Made by a program: the position numbers and the translations under genes. Shown in pieces: positions 62,563 through 64,000 of a stretch of DNA of 64,000 nucleotides; positions within the stretch are counted from its first letter, which is position 1; each line of letters opens with the position of its first letter. The stretch covers positions 52,750,333 to 52,814,332 of the forward strand of contig CATQJL010000001.1 of assembly GCA_958299035.1 (NCBI GenBank), written 5' to 3'. The DNA comes from Cylicocyclus nassatus. Taxonomy: Eukaryota > Nematoda > Chromadorea > Rhabditida > Strongylidae. Below the pieces are notes generated by a model that worked only from the letters and a program-made list of their open reading frames with translations, was not told the origin of the DNA and made no database searches.

Positions 62563-62619
62563 TTAGCGGTTGCATATGCAGACGCCACGGCTGTTACAGT
62601 ATCCTCCGTAGTGACGCCC
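62563..62619 (-). CDS. defensin-like peptide, last exon (partial)
   Basis: The exon follows a good acceptor (TTGTTTTACAG) and encodes GRHYGGYCNSRGVCICNR and a stop. The GGYC-x5-C-x-C pattern is the C-terminal half (gamma-core, Cys 4-6) of arthropod-type CS-alpha/beta defensins, which are secreted antimicrobial peptides in that family. The first half, expected to carry a signal peptide and Cys 1-3, was not found. A GTAAGT donor lies 74 bases upstream of the exon, but the frame ending there has no cysteine. In the same 74 bases another frame reads CSKLSSAACRLTY then stops, possibly a decayed first half. Either the upstream exon lies beyond the 62905-63240 repeat or outside the window, or this is a relic. 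Confidence 0.5.
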   Translation of the reverse strand, partial: GRHYGGYCNSRGVCICNR

Positions 62620-62904
62620 CTGTAAAACAATTTATAGCAAACGGTCACATGTATCCTAATATGTGAGTCTGCACGCTGCGCTTGACAACTTACTGCAACG
62701 TACTCATCAAGGATTCGTAGTAATCCCTTTCTAGCAAGAAAAATTCCAAACTGTGTATTACTCTTCTGAATTTATCCACTCATGCTAAAAGAGGAAAAAA
62801 CTAGAAGTAATATTCAGAAATCACATCTCACCATCTAAGTCGTGAAGAAATGCGCATGGTTGTGATCGACATATTAATTGATTACTGGCGGGAACTTTCA
62901 GATG

Positions 62905-63240
62905 CGGTGCGTGCGTAGGCCAAGCATTCAAAATTTTTTTGAGATGCTTGTCAAAATTTTTGCGGGCTCGTAATCCCATCTAGAAAAAGAGGGCGTTGCA
63001 GCCACGCCCTCGAAAAAAAAATTTTACAAGGCTGATTCGAATTTTCAAAAAATTTGAAAATTTTTTAAAAATAATTTGCAAAAATAAACAAGTCACTTGC
63101 ACATTTTTATAACTCATGCAGGTAAATTTCAAAATGTTATAATAGTTTATCCATAGTCCCTTCAACTTTGTGTGCAGGGTCGCGCGCGAGGCCAAGCATA
63201 CGTTCAGAAACGACCACCCCCCCCCCATTCCTCTACACAC
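62905..63240. repeat. dispersed MITE-like repeat related to 17592 and 23108
   Basis: Shares AAATAAACAAGTCACTTGCA, TTTTTGCGGG and poly-C tracts with the other copies; termini are less clear here. The 86-codon minus-strand frame inside is a shadow. Confidence 0.6.
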
Positions 63241-63430
63241 ATAGATGAAGGAGCCCTTCTACTGTTTACCTTCAGAGTCTCTGAATTCAAGGTGAAGCCA
63301 CCCCGTATTAAGGGGCTTTTGGTTTTTCGGCTTCACTAAGTTCTGCGATTGCATTCGATTAGACGGTACAAACAGCTATATGACGGATGATCTCTCTCAG
63401 CTGCATGTTTCTCAAGAGCCATACCTTCGT

Positions 63431-63638
63431 TAGGCCCCGGGCAGACTTCACGCGATTTGATCGTCGCGACTGAATCGCGACGAGACAACTGTTACAACAT
63501 CATTCCATGCCGATCAACTTGCATTCGGTTGTGATACTTTTCCAGCCCGAAATTTTTGAATGTGAAATGAAATTGAATGGAAATCTTGGCGATTAGATCG
63601 CTACGATTAAGTCGCGTGAAGTCTGTCCGGGGCCTTAG
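63431..63638. repeat. 208-bp MITE with TAGGCCCCGGRCAGACTTCA ends
   Basis: The left end TAGGCCCCGGGCAGACTTCA, followed by CGCGATTTGATCGTCGCGA, is matched inverted by TCGCTACGATTAAGTCGCG and TGAAGTCTGTCCGGGGCCTTA at the right (the last given as TGAAGTCTGTCC plus GGGGCCTTA). Confidence 0.8.
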
Positions 63639-64000
63639 GAAAGGGGTTTTCGGAACCAAATTACTGATGGGGCAAGAACAGAGGTCAACCTTATTAGGAC
63701 AGAATAAGAGCGCTTCGTAAATCCCTGGAGCAACTAAACTGAGACGAGCACAACCATCTAAAGGTCAAGCAGCCTGATTGTGCTTGACGTCGTCAACTTT
63801 ATTTGAGAAGAATCTCTTTTAGGTAGGTTTTGTCTTATTCACTACCACAATTAGTAGATCCTTCATTAGGTGCTAGAGGCTTTTACTGTTCCCAATTTGT
63901 AATGATCAACAAGTGAAGCACTTAAGTCGAAAACTAAATGCTCGTACTTTTGGAAGTTTTTGACAGCAGAATGTGGGGCGATGTGAAGCCAAATTCTTAG
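63639..64000. other. window end, nothing recognised
   Basis: No open frame of note, splice-supported exon or repeat was seen. Confidence 0.4.

Overview
This is nuclear DNA from a nematode, probably a parasitic relative of C. elegans such as a strongylid or hookworm-type worm. The coding exons are short (56-176 bp) with GT...AG introns from about 50 bp to almost 10 kb. The recognisable proteins are nematode-style: a RasGRP/RGEF-1 exchange factor, a serpentine chemoreceptor-like receptor and a CDC42-related GTPase. The non-coding DNA is packed with foldback (MITE-like) elements, TA-flanked mariner-type elements and one RTE-type LINE. There are no bacterial features, no CRISPR array and no convincing functional tRNA. 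The species assignment is inference.

Layout. 1-4480: inverted-repeat elements and unassigned DNA. 4998-23693 (+): a complete 16-exon rgef-1 gene encoding 593 residues (REM, RasGEF, two EF-hands, C1); its first coding exon is separated from the second by a 9.7 kb intron. 23694-27457: transposon-rich intergenic DNA. 27458-35287 (-): a complete 10-exon seven-transmembrane receptor of 381 residues. 36140-40437 (-): the last three exons of a gene I cannot identify, with a 4 kb intron full of repeats. 42113-45530: a foldback element split by a 5'-truncated RTE-type LINE with an 11-bp target-site duplication. 47497-59432 (+): a complete 5-exon Rho-family GTPase of 187 residues. 62563-62619 (-): a terminal exon encoding the last 18 residues of a defensin-like peptide, followed by AATAAA.

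The genes do not form an operon. Functionally, the window holds two parts of small-GTPase signalling (a calcium/diacylglycerol-responsive Ras/Rap exchange factor and an atypical Rho GTPase), a likely chemosensory receptor and a possible immune peptide; nothing in the sequence shows that they work together.

The most unusual points are the GTPase with Ser at the Gly12-equivalent position and a shortened Rho-insert region, the defensin-like last exon without a visible first half, the very large inverted-repeat load (including elements nested in one another), and a tRNA-like insert inside one foldback element. I found no clearly new multi-gene system.
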